Source: an uncultured Bacilli bacterium (GTDB taxonomy: Bacteria; Bacillota_I; Bacilli_A; RF39; UBA660). Taken from it: 45,932 nt of DNA. A program made the translations under genes and the position numbers. Location: the NCBI GenBank assembly GCA_944358855.1, contig CALVSC010000004.1, positions 1-45,932 on the forward strand. Reading direction: 5' to 3'. The notes under the pieces are model-generated. The model did not search any database, was not told the origin of the DNA, and worked only from the letters and a program-made list of their open reading frames with translations. Below are positions 24,925-32,980 of the stretch, in pieces. Numbering within the stretch: position 1 is the first letter of the stretch; each line of letters begins with the position of its first letter.

Positions 24925-25349
24925 TATTTACTCTCCTTCCCATGGACGATTAGTTTTACGCCATCCATTTTCTCAACAATAACTTTATCACCTACATGAT
25001 ATTCTTCATCTGCTGCCGCTGTCCAAGTACTACCATATACTTTAACTTCACCAAACTTATCTGGTAAAATTTCTTTCGTAACAGTCGCTTCTTTTCCAAT
25101 AACCCTATCTAAATTTGTAGGAACTATTTTCTCTCTGTTTTTAAATTTCTTTACTAAAGGAAGAGTAACAATTAATGAAACCACACTAACCACTACAAAC
25201 GTTAATAACTCAAGCAAAATAGAATCCGTAAAGAAAGATACTAAGAAAGCTGCTAACGCTCCTACTGCAAACCATATTGTAACAAGATTCACAGTTATAA
25301 GTTCAATACATAATAGGACTACAAATAAAATTATCCAATAAATAGCCAT
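24924..25349 (-). CDS. NfeD-like membrane protein
   Basis: A 141-residue protein with three or four N-terminal transmembrane helices (IYWIILFVVLLCIELITVNLVTIWFAVGALAAFLVSFF and LLELLTFVVVSVVSLIVTLPLV). A C-terminal OB-fold beta barrel follows (GKEATVTKEILPDKFGEVKVYGSTWTAAADEEYHVGDKVIVEKMDGVKLIV). This short NfeD form usually works with an SPFH partner, which follows it with a one-base overlap. It has a consensus promoter about 20 bases upstream of the start. Confidence 0.9.
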   Translation of the reverse strand: MAIYWIILFVVLLCIELITVNLVTIWFAVGALAAFLVSFFTDSILLELLTFVVVSVVSLIVTLPLVKKFKNREKIVPTNLDRVIGKEATVTKEILPDKFGEVKVYGSTWTAAADEEYHVGDKVIVEKMDGVKLIVHGKESK

Positions 25350-25370
25350 AAAACTTCACCACCTACTTAA

Positions 25371-25399
25371 ATTATATGATAGGAAAACGTCTTTTTCAA
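25371..25399 (-). promoter_or_regulatory. Promoter of the nfeD-qmcA unit
   Basis: The minus strand has TTGAAA (25399-25394), a 17-base spacer and TATAAT (25376-25371). It is divergent from the promoter at 25410-25438. Confidence 0.85.
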
Positions 25400-25409
25400 T
25401 AACTTTTTC

Positions 25410-25438
25410 TTGTTTATCATATTTTTTTATATTATAAT
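25410..25438 (+). promoter_or_regulatory. Promoter of the Ig-repeat membrane protein gene
   Basis: TTGTTT (25410-25415), a 17-base spacer and TATAAT (25433-25438), about 25 bases before the start codon, divergent from nfeD. Confidence 0.8.
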
Positions 25439-25462
25439 GATATAGAAGATAGGAGCAAAAAA

Positions 25463-26170
25463 ATGGAAAAAGGTTTATCAAATAAACAAAGATATATAAT
25501 AGCAGGTGCTATAGCAGTCTGGGGAGTAATTTTTATCGGAAGTGGAGTTACTATGACAATGATGGATACTCCTATAAAAAAAGAAAAAACAGAATTTAAA
25601 GTGGTACAAAAAAGAGTAGCCAATATGAAAAGTAATGAAATAAGACTTAAAGCAATGGAACAAGAGATTAATCAACCAATCAGTGTAAATATTAAAGACT
25701 ACTTAGAAAATGTAAATGACATAGATAACGATATTATTGAAGATCTTAAACTAGATACATCTATGGTCAATGTAAATCAAGCAGGAACATATACTTACAC
25801 AGTTACCTATAAAAAGAAAACCTTTAATGGAACATTTACCATTAAAGAAAAACCATTGCCAAATATGGTATTAACACTTAAGGATTTAAATATTGAATTA
25901 GGTTCAACATTATCTACAGACATTCAAAACTATATTAACGAACCTCTAACAGATGAAGTAAAACAAAATATTACATTAGACTTATCAAAGGTAAATACAG
26001 CACAAGCAGCTAATTATCAATATACAGTAACCTATAATGGAAGACTTTATACGGGAACTATTACTATTTTCTCTCCACAAAAAACAGAACAACAAGAAAC
26101 ACCAAATAACCAACAAACACCAGGAAAAACAGAAGAAAATAAAAATACAGATGAACAAAAACAGAGCTAA
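25463..26170 (+). CDS. Membrane-anchored protein with two Ig-like repeats
   Basis: A 235-residue protein with a transmembrane helix near the N-terminus (about 11-32). An outward region has two repeats of about 65 residues that align with each other: ISVNIKDYLENVNDI... ending AGTYTYTVTYKKKTFNGTFTI, and LSTDIQNYINEPLTDE... ending AANYQYTVTYNGRLYTGTITI. The T-Y-T-V-T-Y and G-T-(F/I)-T-I strands are typical of bacterial Ig-like or DUF5011-type surface modules. The tail (about 206-235) is low complexity, rich in Gln, Thr, Asn, Lys and Glu. Probably a surface-exposed cell-wall-spanning protein; no ligand is known. Good RBS (AGGAG), own promoter and terminator. Confidence 0.75.
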   Translation: MEKGLSNKQRYIIAGAIAVWGVIFIGSGVTMTMMDTPIKKEKTEFKVVQKRVANMKSNEIRLKAMEQEINQPISVNIKDYLENVNDIDNDIIEDLKLDTSMVNVNQAGTYTYTVTYKKKTFNGTFTIKEKPLPNMVLTLKDLNIELGSTLSTDIQNYINEPLTDEVKQNITLDLSKVNTAQAANYQYTVTYNGRLYTGTITIFSPQKTEQQETPNNQQTPGKTEENKNTDEQKQS

Positions 26171-26190
26171 AACTAGCTCTGTTTTTTTTA
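26157..26190. terminator. Bidirectional terminator between the Ig-repeat gene and fhs
   Basis: ACAGAGCTA (26161-26169), an AAAC loop and TAGCTCTGT (26174-26182), with A-run and T-run on either side, overlapping both stop codons. Confidence 0.9.
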
Positions 26191-27804
26191 ACTTAATCCA
26201 ACAATTTCATCATCAACCAAATCTATCTTTTCATAATTAGGATGTTTAGGTAAGCCCGGCATTCTAAGAATACTACCAAATAAGACAGTTATAAATCCAG
26301 CGCCACTATACAATTCTATATCTCTTACATAAATAGTATAATCTTTTGGATTACCAAGTTTCTTCGCATCGTCTGATAAAGAATATTGTGTCTTAGCTCC
26401 ACAAATAGGAAGATAAGACAAATCATTCTCTTCTATTAATTTAATCTTTTCCAAAGCTTCCTTACTATACTCTACACGATTAGCATGATATATTTTAGTA
26501 GCTAACGCAAAGATTTTATCTTGTATATTTTGATCATCTTGATATAAAAAGTGGAAACTGCAAGGCTCATTAACTGCTTTTTCAACCTCTTTAGCTAAAG
26601 AAATAGCACCTTCTCCTCCATCCATATAAGCAGTACTAACAGCAACCGCAATATTATGGCTATGACACCAATCAACTACAACATCATGTTCTGCTTTTGT
26701 ATCACTATCATAAGCATTTAAACATACAACCAAAGGAATACCAAACAATTGCATATTTTGAACATGAGCCTCAAGATTACATAATCCCATTTGAACAGCC
26801 TGAACATTTTCTTTTAAAATATCATCCTTTGCAACAGAAGCATTATATTTTAAAGCCTTAATAGTTGCTACTAAAACAATAGCATCTGGATGAATTTCAG
26901 CCTTACGACATTTAATATCTAAAAATTTCTCTGCACCCAAATCAGAACCAAAACCAGCTTCAGTAATGACATAATCCCCTAAAGACAAACCTAACTTCGT
27001 CGCAACAATACTGTTACACCCATGAGCAATATTAGCAAAAGGGCCCCCATGAATAATAGCAGGAGTCTGTTCTAAAGTTTGAACTAAATTAGGATAAAAT
27101 GCATCTTTTAAAATAACAGCCAAAGAACCCTCAATATGTAAATCTCTTGCATAAATCATTTTTTTATCTTTTGTATATCCTACAACAATATTACCTAGCA
27201 TCTCCCTTAAATCATCGAAATCTTTTGCTAAACATAAAAGTGCCATAATTTCACTAGCAGCCGTAATATTAAATTTTTCATTTCTACTTTCTAAAGAAAT
27301 TCTTCGTAATGCTCTATCATTAACATCTAGACAACGATTAAAGCAAACTTCATCAATACCAAGCTCATTACCATGAAAGATATGATTATCAATAGCAGCG
27401 CACAATAAATTATTAGCAGAAGTAATTGCATGGAAATCACCTGTAAAATGTAGATTAATATCTTCCATTGGAATTACTTGACTATAACCACCACCTGTTG
27501 CTCCACCCTTCATGCCAAAAACAGGTCCAAGTGACGGTTCACGCAAAACAAGAACAGGATTTTTATGCAACTTATGTAATGCATCTCCTAACCCTATACT
27601 AACAGTCGTTTTGCCCTCACCATAAGGAGTAGGACTAATTGCTGTAACCAAAACTAGTTTGCCACGACCTTCTCCCGGCTTCTTTGTAATTTTAGCTTTG
27701 TCCTTACCATATAAAATATACTCATCATCACTTAAATTTAAAGAATCTAAAATAACACGTATATCTTCTTTATTTGCTTTTCTAGCAATCTCTATATCGG
27801 TCAT
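26188..27804 (-). CDS. fhs: Formate--tetrahydrofolate ligase
   Basis: A 538-residue enzyme that makes 10-formyl-THF from formate, ATP and THF, feeding one-carbon metabolism (purines, fMet). Signatures include the phosphate-binding loop SPTPYGEGKTT (about 57-67), REPSLGPVFGMKGGATGGGYSQVIPMEDINLHFTGD and the conserved AGFGSDLGAEKF. It is slightly shorter than the usual 550-560 residues. The ATG at 27804 has GAGGTG seven bases upstream; a GTG three codons earlier lies in the SD. With pyruvate formate-lyase elsewhere in this window it could use formate made from pyruvate. Confidence 0.97.
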   Translation of the reverse strand: MTDIEIARKANKEDIRVILDSLNLSDDEYILYGKDKAKITKKPGEGRGKLVLVTAISPTPYGEGKTTVSIGLGDALHKLHKNPVLVLREPSLGPVFGMKGGATGGGYSQVIPMEDINLHFTGDFHAITSANNLLCAAIDNHIFHGNELGIDEVCFNRCLDVNDRALRRISLESRNEKFNITAASEIMALLCLAKDFDDLREMLGNIVVGYTKDKKMIYARDLHIEGSLAVILKDAFYPNLVQTLEQTPAIIHGGPFANIAHGCNSIVATKLGLSLGDYVITEAGFGSDLGAEKFLDIKCRKAEIHPDAIVLVATIKALKYNASVAKDDILKENVQAVQMGLCNLEAHVQNMQLFGIPLVVCLNAYDSDTKAEHDVVVDWCHSHNIAVAVSTAYMDGGEGAISLAKEVEKAVNEPCSFHFLYQDDQNIQDKIFALATKIYHANRVEYSKEALEKIKLIEENDLSYLPICGAKTQYSLSDDAKKLGNPKDYTIYVRDIELYSGAGFITVLFGSILRMPGLPKHPNYEKIDLVDDEIVGLS

Positions 27805-27824
27805 ATATATCACCTCACGTCTAC

Positions 27825-27853
27825 ATTATAACATATTTAAAACTTTTATGAAA
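27825..27853 (-). promoter_or_regulatory. Promoter of fhs
   Basis: The minus strand has TTTCAT (27853-27848), a 17-base spacer and TATAAT (27830-27825) with TG-T before the -10. Confidence 0.72.
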
Positions 27854-27954
27854 TTTGCAAAACAAACAATAAAATAATAGAAAAAAGCAAAAATTCTATA
27901 AAAGAAATAAAAAAATAACTAACTAAAATCCAAAAAAATATAAAAAACCTCCAT

Positions 27955-27983
27955 TTGCTATTCAAAAAAATAACTGTTATTAT
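27955..27983 (+). promoter_or_regulatory. Promoter of the thioester adhesin gene
   Basis: TTGCTA (27955-27960), a 17-base spacer and TATTAT (27978-27983) with TG-T before the -10, about 30 bases before the start codon. The stretch 27854-27954 is AT-rich and holds nothing else I can name. Confidence 0.6.
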
Positions 27984-28013
27984 CAAAAACGTTAAGAAAA
28001 AAGGAGGAAAAAC

Positions 28014-29429
28014 ATGAAAAAAATATTAGTTTTCTTAATTGCAATATTTATTAGTTTTGGTTGTTACATAAATGTAAATGCTAGTACAACCTTTTATGAG
28101 GCAGAATATATTGATGGTATATATATGAAAAAGCAGCAACAAAACTCATCTACCATTTACTATCAAAAAGCCCGATTTTTTAGAGAAAGTGGAACAAATA
28201 GATATGCTTATTGCATTGACCCTTTTGTGTTTTTTAAAGAAGGAAGTAGCTATAATCAAACAATAACCCCAAATAACCTTAGTGCAGAACAAAAACAAAG
28301 AATAGAATTAATTGCTTACTTTGGTTACGGTTATAAAGATCATACAGACCCAAAATGGTATGCTGTAACGCAAATGATGATATGGCAAACCGCAGAACCT
28401 ACAGGTAAATTTTATTTTACATCTGGACTAAATGGTCCTGCAGTCGCACCATATAATACAGAAATCAATATTATTAATGGGTTAATACAAGAATACAATC
28501 GAAACACTTCACTAAAAGATAAAACCTACACAATAATAGAAGGTCAAAATCTTCAAATAACAGACACAAATAATTTATTACACTATTATCAAGTGAATAA
28601 TCCAACATTTAAGATTTCAAACAACACATTAATAGCTAATAATTTAAAAGAAGGAAATTATACAATCACTTTATCTAGAAAAGAAAACAATCACAATATG
28701 CCAATTTTATTTTATCAATCAGAAAATAGTCAAGCTCTAATGCAAACTGGAGATATACCAGAAAAACAAGAAAAACTAAATATAAATGTAATAAGAACAA
28801 AAATAGAAATAACAAAATTAGATGAAGATACTAATTCAACAACACCAAGTGGTGCTGGAAAATTAGCTGGTGCTATATACGGATTATACGATAAAGAAGG
28901 AAAAGAAATTGCTACAGTAACGATAGATGAAAATAACAAAGGACTAATAGAAAACATTCCCTTCGACAAATATTATATTCAAGAAATAAAAGCCCCAACA
29001 GGGTATGAATTAGATACAAACAAATACCCTATAGAAATAACAGAAGAAAAATATCAACACACAATTACATTAAAAGATAAAATCATAAAAAAAGAAATAA
29101 CCATATATAAAACATATGATGAAAATAACAAAATTCCAGAAGCAAACATTTCTTTTTCAGTTTATGATAAAAACAATAAACTAGTTGCTACAATGACTAC
29201 TGACGAAACCGGAAAAGCATCAATTACTTTACCATATGGTGAATATAAAATAGTACAAGATAACACAACGCCTGGTTATCATAAAGTAAATGACTTTTCT
29301 ATAAATGTAATAGACAACATACCAGAAAATATTATTCTAACAGACTACAAAATAAAAGTACCTAATACTAACTCTACCTTTATAACAATAATTATTAATC
29401 TAATTATTAGCTTATTAAATCTATTTTAA
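28014..29429 (+). CDS. Surface adhesin: thioester domain plus two SpaA/CnaB-like domains and degenerate sorting signal
   Basis: A 471-residue secreted surface protein. A signal peptide covers residues 1-24 (cleavage near NAS-TT). Residues 25-230 form a thioester domain: RYAYCIDPF with Cys67 and WYAVTQMMIWQ with Gln120, the pair expected to make an internal Cys-Gln thioester that can bind host or surface amines covalently. Two SpaA/CnaB-like domains follow: 262-355, with ITKLDE (Lys268) and YIQEIKAPTGYELD (Glu324), and 360-445, with IYKTYDE and YKIVQDNTTPGYHK. The C-terminus has VPNTN (449-453), a degenerate LPxTG-like motif, then a hydrophobic run ending ...LLNLF without the usual positively charged tail. 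A sortase ORF overlaps its stop. Confidence 0.85.
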   Translation: MKKILVFLIAIFISFGCYINVNASTTFYEAEYIDGIYMKKQQQNSSTIYYQKARFFRESGTNRYAYCIDPFVFFKEGSSYNQTITPNNLSAEQKQRIELIAYFGYGYKDHTDPKWYAVTQMMIWQTAEPTGKFYFTSGLNGPAVAPYNTEINIINGLIQEYNRNTSLKDKTYTIIEGQNLQITDTNNLLHYYQVNNPTFKISNNTLIANNLKEGNYTITLSRKENNHNMPILFYQSENSQALMQTGDIPEKQEKLNINVIRTKIEITKLDEDTNSTTPSGAGKLAGAIYGLYDKEGKEIATVTIDENNKGLIENIPFDKYYIQEIKAPTGYELDTNKYPIEITEEKYQHTITLKDKIIKKEITIYKTYDENNKIPEANISFSVYDKNNKLVATMTTDETGKASITLPYGEYKIVQDNTTPGYHKVNDFSINVIDNIPENIILTDYKIKVPNTNSTFITIIINLIISLLNLF

Positions 29430-29947
29430 AAAGAATTTTAGGGTTAGTATGCATCTTATTTTTATATTGTTTAGTATGTCATCATATATATGAAAAACAA
29501 ACAGAAGTATCAAAAAAAGAATTATCTACAACACCATCTATTCAATACGAAGAAGATAAAATAGGTACAATAGCAATCAATAAAATTAAACTAAATCAAC
29601 CATTATATCAAATAGACAGTATACATAATAATGTAGAAGAAAATGTAACAATATTAAAAGAATCTATTCTGCCAGAAGAAGAAAACAGTATATTATTTTT
29701 AGCAGCTCATTCAGGAGAAGGAAAAATAGCATATTTTAACAACTTAGATAAATTACAAATTGGAGATAAAATAAAAATTAATTATAATAATAAATTATAT
29801 ATTTATAGAATTGATGATATCTGGGAAGAAGAAAAAACAGGTTACATACACATTAACAAAAGTAGTAACAAACAGCTGGTACTAACAACCTGTAGTCCTC
29901 ATAAAAAAAACAAACAACTAATAATTAATAGTAATTTAATTGCATAA
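29423..29947 (+). CDS. Class D-like sortase ORF with no canonical start codon
   Basis: The ORF is open from 29411 to the TAA at 29945-29947 and contains no ATG, GTG or TTG in frame. From the ATT at 29423 the product is 174 residues: a basic start LKRILGLVCILFLYCLV (signal anchor), a linker, then a sortase barrel with IGTIAINKIKLNQPLY, ILFLAAHSG (His96) and QLVLTTCSPHKK (Cys157). The Arg expected a few residues after the Cys is not evident (KNKQLII). The ATT overlaps the adhesin stop (ATTTTAA), a typical coupled layout if it was once ATG. It may use a rare AUU start, have lost its start, or contain a sequencing error. It probably anchors, or once anchored, the upstream adhesin. Confidence 0.7.
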   Translation: MLKRILGLVCILFLYCLVCHHIYEKQTEVSKKELSTTPSIQYEEDKIGTIAINKIKLNQPLYQIDSIHNNVEENVTILKESILPEEENSILFLAAHSGEGKIAYFNNLDKLQIGDKIKINYNNKLYIYRIDDIWEEEKTGYIHINKSSNKQLVLTTCSPHKKNKQLIINSNLIA

Positions 29948-29948
29948 T

Positions 29949-29976
29949 AAAGATACTAGTTTATACTAGTATCTTT
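29949..29976. terminator. Terminator between the sortase and CtpA-like genes
   Basis: AAAGATACTAG (29949-29959), a six-base loop and CTAGTATCTTT (29966-29976) form an 11-pair stem. On the minus strand it is followed by TTATTATG, on the plus strand by a mixed sequence, so it mainly serves the minus-strand protease gene. Confidence 0.7.
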
Positions 29977-31254
29977 CGTATTTTCTAAAAAATCTAAAGC
30001 TGTTTGTAATTGAAAATCATGCTCATCGTTAGGTGCTGAAAAATATTCACTCGTAAGTAAAACTTCTTTGTCTGGTGAAATACCTTTACCATCAATCCAA
30101 TTTCCCTTCGGAGTAAGCCACTTTTCCGTAGTATACTTCACACTAGTTCCATCAGATAACGTATAAGCAGTTTGTACAGTTCCTTTCCCATAAGTAGTAT
30201 CACCAATCAAGTAAGAATTACTATAAGACTCCTTAAAAGCAGAAGCTAATATTTCAGATGCAGAAGCACTAGCAGAATCGATTAAAACCACTACTGGATA
30301 ATCTCTAGATTCTTTTGTACTATCTTTTATTTTTGTTTTATCTTTTTTAAATTGAACCTGATATAAAACTTCATTCTTTTTCATAAACAACTCTAATATT
30401 TTCTTGGTTTGTTTAACATGTCCACCAGGATTAGAACGAACATCAATGATCAAAGAATGGATATTTTTCTTTTCTAATTTAGCAAGTTCATTTTTAAATT
30501 GTTTATAAGTATTAGCCGCAAAACTATCAATAGAAATATAACCTGTATTACCATTATTTAATGCGTATACTTTAGAAGTAACCGTTACCAAATCAATCTC
30601 TTCTACATGAAGAGTTTTCTCAATTTCTTCGTTATCTCTGCGAATTAAAACTTTTACTTCATCATTAGAACTATTACGAATACTACCCGTAATGTCACTC
30701 ATATTATCAGCAGTAACAACATCACCATTAATTTTAAGCAAAATATCTCCTACCCTTATATCCGCTTTCTCAGCCGGAGAATTTTTAGATACATCTAAAA
30801 TTACAATATTATCATCAACCGCCGAAATAGTAATACCTACACCCGTATAACTACCATCAACAGATTCATTAAAACTCTCTGACTTCTCTTCATCCATGTA
30901 AACAGAATAAGGATCATCTAAAGAAGAAAGCATACCATCAACTGCAGCATCTACTAAGTCCTGCTCTTTTATATCCTTATAATAATTATCTAAAATATGA
31001 TTATAGACAGCAACCAACTCTTGTAACTCTGAAGAAACTTTTTCTCCTTGTATCTCATTCTTAAATAAAGAAAAACTATTACCAATGACAATACCAAATA
31101 TAATAGCCAAAAGAAGTAATACTAAAACCTCAAAAGTATTAAATCCCGTTTTCTTTTCTACAATAATTTCTCTAACTTCATCATCTTTATCTATTTCCTC
31201 ATCAGTTACTATAACTTTACGAAAATTAGGTTTAATAAACGGAAACTTACGCAT
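29956..31254 (-). CDS. CtpA/S41-family carboxy-terminal processing serine protease
   Basis: A 432-residue membrane-anchored protease. It has an N-terminal cytoplasmic tail (1-40), one transmembrane helix (41-64), a PDZ domain (about 135-215, with SYTGVGITI and SPAEKADIRVGDILLKING) and the S41 catalytic domain. The Ser-Lys dyad is in VVVLIDSASASASEIL (Ser near 331) and GDTTYGKGTVQTAY (Lys357). It acts on the outer side of the membrane. Family members cut C-termini of secreted proteins or signalling factors. The start at 31254 has GAGGTG six bases upstream; a GTG six codons earlier sits in the leader before that SD. Confidence 0.93.
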   Translation of the reverse strand: MRKFPFIKPNFRKVIVTDEEIDKDDEVREIIVEKKTGFNTFEVLVLLLLAIIFGIVIGNSFSLFKNEIQGEKVSSELQELVAVYNHILDNYYKDIKEQDLVDAAVDGMLSSLDDPYSVYMDEEKSESFNESVDGSYTGVGITISAVDDNIVILDVSKNSPAEKADIRVGDILLKINGDVVTADNMSDITGSIRNSSNDEVKVLIRRDNEEIEKTLHVEEIDLVTVTSKVYALNNGNTGYISIDSFAANTYKQFKNELAKLEKKNIHSLIIDVRSNPGGHVKQTKKILELFMKKNEVLYQVQFKKDKTKIKDSTKESRDYPVVVLIDSASASASEILASAFKESYSNSYLIGDTTYGKGTVQTAYTLSDGTSVKYTTEKWLTPKGNWIDGKGISPDKEVLLTSEYFSAPNDEHDFQLQTALDFLENTKDTSIN

Positions 31255-31295
31255 ATTATCACCTCGATACACCTATATTCATTTTAACATAAAAA

Positions 31296-31322
31296 CAAAA
31301 AAAATAAAGGATATTTATCCTT
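31296..31322 (-). terminator. Terminator of the thioredoxin-like gene
   Basis: On the minus strand AAGGAT (31322-31317), an AAAT loop and ATCCTT (31312-31307), then a U-rich tract. A TG-T-TAAAAT (-10 candidate of the CtpA-like gene) lies just downstream at 31289-31281. Confidence 0.72.
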
Positions 31323-31857
31323 CATTTAACTTTTCCTGAATAGCCTCTTGACCTTCAATATAATGAACAACATCTCCATCCTCAAATTCAATCAAGGTTG
31401 GTCCTGAAATTTTTAAATCAGATAAATCATCAACACTATCATTTGAAGTATCAGAAACATATTTCTTATTAAATGCACTACTCATATCAACGGTATAAAT
31501 AGGTACTTGTGTTCCCATATCTTCGTATGTTGTTATCATATTAGTATAGGTAGATTTAGCCTCATCAGAAGACATATCATAATATAATACATAATAATGA
31601 TCTTTATCAATAGAAAAACTATTTCCAGCTAAAATCTCTTGATATTGAATATCTGCTTCTGCTGGCTTTGCATTAATAATATCTGAAGTAGAAGTATCAT
31701 GACTTAAAATATATACGGTAATAAAATAAAAAGCTACTAAGACCACAGCAACGACAAGTGCCACAATAAATATCTGCTTAAAATTACCATCAAATGAACT
31801 AGGCATACTATCTACTTTCTCATGCATTTTTCTTCTATATTGTCTATTTTTTGCCAT
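31315..31857 (-). CDS. Membrane-anchored thioredoxin-fold-like protein lacking CxxC
   Basis: A 180-residue protein with a basic N-terminus (MAKNRQYRRKMHEKV), one transmembrane helix (about 27-50) and an extracytoplasmic domain. It resembles a thioredoxin-like fold: YYVLYYDMSSDEAKSTY, PIYTVDMSSAF and SGPTLIEFEDGDVVHYIEG (a cis-Pro-like GPT). No Cys-x-x-Cys is present, and there is no Cys at all in the domain, so a redox role is unlikely. The start at 31857 has GGGTGG upstream; a TTG four codons earlier would absorb the SD. It has its own promoter and terminator. Function unknown. Confidence 0.72.
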   Translation of the reverse strand: MAKNRQYRRKMHEKVDSMPSSFDGNFKQIFIVALVVAVVLVAFYFITVYILSHDTSTSDIINAKPAEADIQYQEILAGNSFSIDKDHYYVLYYDMSSDEAKSTYTNMITTYEDMGTQVPIYTVDMSSAFNKKYVSDTSNDSVDDLSDLKISGPTLIEFEDGDVVHYIEGQEAIQEKLNEG

Positions 31858-31873
31858 ATTACCACCCAAAAAA

Positions 31874-31902
31874 ATTATATCACAAGAAAAAAAAGAGGTA
31901 AA
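31874..31902 (-). promoter_or_regulatory. Promoter of the thioredoxin-like gene, inside the previous terminator
   Basis: The minus strand has TTTACC (31902-31897), a 17-base spacer and TATAAT (31879-31874) with TG-A before the -10. The -35 is the loop of the terminator of the upstream lipoprotein gene. Confidence 0.65.
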
Positions 31903-31908
31903 GCTCTT
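31886..31908 (-). terminator. Terminator of the LolA-like lipoprotein gene
   Basis: On the minus strand AAGAG (31908-31904), a six-base loop and CTCTT (31897-31893), followed by eight U's. The stem is short but the U-run is strong. Confidence 0.65.
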
Positions 31909-32899
31909 ATTTCATAGTCGCAACAACACCAATAGATTGTGCAACATCAAGCATTTCCTCTTGATTCATAACATCACTAACCAAATAATATTCAATACCA
32001 TTACTAGTCCAATTTAATGAATTATTTGTCATTACTCCTAAAGTATCCATTAAGAAATAAGGTTCTCCATATGTAGGAACAACGGTAAACTCATCTTCAA
32101 CATTAGCAGTCTCTTCCACTAATAGAAATGGTTTTTCTCCTTCAAATGTCATAATAATTCTTTCACCATCACCCTTATCAATCTTCTCCTCATTTGTAAG
32201 TTTTGTTCCACTAGGCAACATTAATGGATAAATACTATTTAATATACTATCAGAAGTAGACATTGTATCCTCTGTTAAATATGTTTTCATCACTGTATCT
32301 AAATGAAAATAATTTTTCTTAAAATCCGGTGAAAAATCAATACTATGATAATCCATAGTCATACAAATAACAGAATCACTATTATATATTTCAACTTTTT
32401 TTAATTTTAATTTTTTAGATAACGTAATCTTCTGTTTAACCAAATTTCTGTTATTAGGATAATTAACTTCCGTCATAAAAGTATATCCATCTTTTCGTTC
32501 TTTAAACATTCTATTATCATCATCTTTTATATCATTAATTAAAGACTCTAATAAATATATTTGTGAATTATTATAAGGCCAGTCACTCTGAAATTTAAAA
32601 CTCTTATTAAGAGAAGGGGTAACAACATAAACACCATCATCATTTTTTAAAATTATTTGAGTATGATTATTTGAAACATTAGTTAAACTAACACGATACT
32701 TATTATCTTTTTGATAAGCAACCGAAACATCATAATGATATACATTATCATTATTAACTAATTCCAAACTCCCCTCAACATAATAGGAATCTGCATCTTT
32801 TACTTTCTTCTCTAAATCTCGAACAATATCTTCTTCTCCATATTTTCCACAACCAGAAAGCAATAAGATACAAAACAAAAGCATAATTATTTTTTTCAT
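31907..32899 (-). CDS. Lipoprotein with LolA-like fold (outer-membrane-lipoprotein-sorting-like, GerS-like)
   Basis: A 330-residue lipoprotein with signal MKKIIMLLFCILLLSGC (lipobox LSGC, Cys17). The mature domain has alternating beta strands typical of LolA/GerS-type lipoproteins: DADSYYVEGSLELVNNDNVYHYDVSVAYQKDNKYRVSLTN, then VYVVTPSLNKSFKFQSDWPYNNSQIYLLESL. The W-P-x-N-x-x-Q-(I/V)-Y phrase is characteristic. The C-terminal part (about 210-330) is a second domain with ERIIMTFEGEKPFLLVEE and SNGIEYYLVSD. It is anchored outside the membrane. The family binds lipids or partners in sporulating clostridia; here the role is unknown. Good RBS (GAGGTG). Confidence 0.78.
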   Translation of the reverse strand: MKKIIMLLFCILLLSGCGKYGEEDIVRDLEKKVKDADSYYVEGSLELVNNDNVYHYDVSVAYQKDNKYRVSLTNVSNNHTQIILKNDDGVYVVTPSLNKSFKFQSDWPYNNSQIYLLESLINDIKDDDNRMFKERKDGYTFMTEVNYPNNRNLVKQKITLSKKLKLKKVEIYNSDSVICMTMDYHSIDFSPDFKKNYFHLDTVMKTYLTEDTMSTSDSILNSIYPLMLPSGTKLTNEEKIDKGDGERIIMTFEGEKPFLLVEETANVEDEFTVVPTYGEPYFLMDTLGVMTNNSLNWTSNGIEYYLVSDVMNQEEMLDVAQSIGVVATMK

Positions 32900-32953
32900 A
32901 TTTCACCTCTTTGAAGTATCTAATAAACAATATGAAAACAAAAAAAATATATG

Positions 32954-32980
32954 CAAAAAAAAGGATAGATAATCTATCCC
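32954..32980 (-). terminator. Terminator of the cdaA-cdaR operon
   Basis: On the minus strand GGATAGA (32979-32973), a three-base loop and TCTATCC (32969-32963), then eight U's (32962-32955). It starts at the cdaR stop. Confidence 0.9.

Noticed and set aside
29411-29429. Programmed -1 frameshift joining the adhesin to the sortase
   Set aside because: A -1 shift in this overlap would join the frames, but no X-XXY-YYZ slippery heptamer or downstream structure is evident, and an adhesin-sortase fusion would be odd.
29449-29493. ATG at 29449 with AGGG upstream as the sortase start
   Set aside because: It opens a different frame that ends at a TGA (29491-29493) after 14 codons. It would reach the sortase frame only if one T of a five-T run (near 29460) were absent. 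The basic signal-anchor sequence lies upstream of it in the sortase frame.
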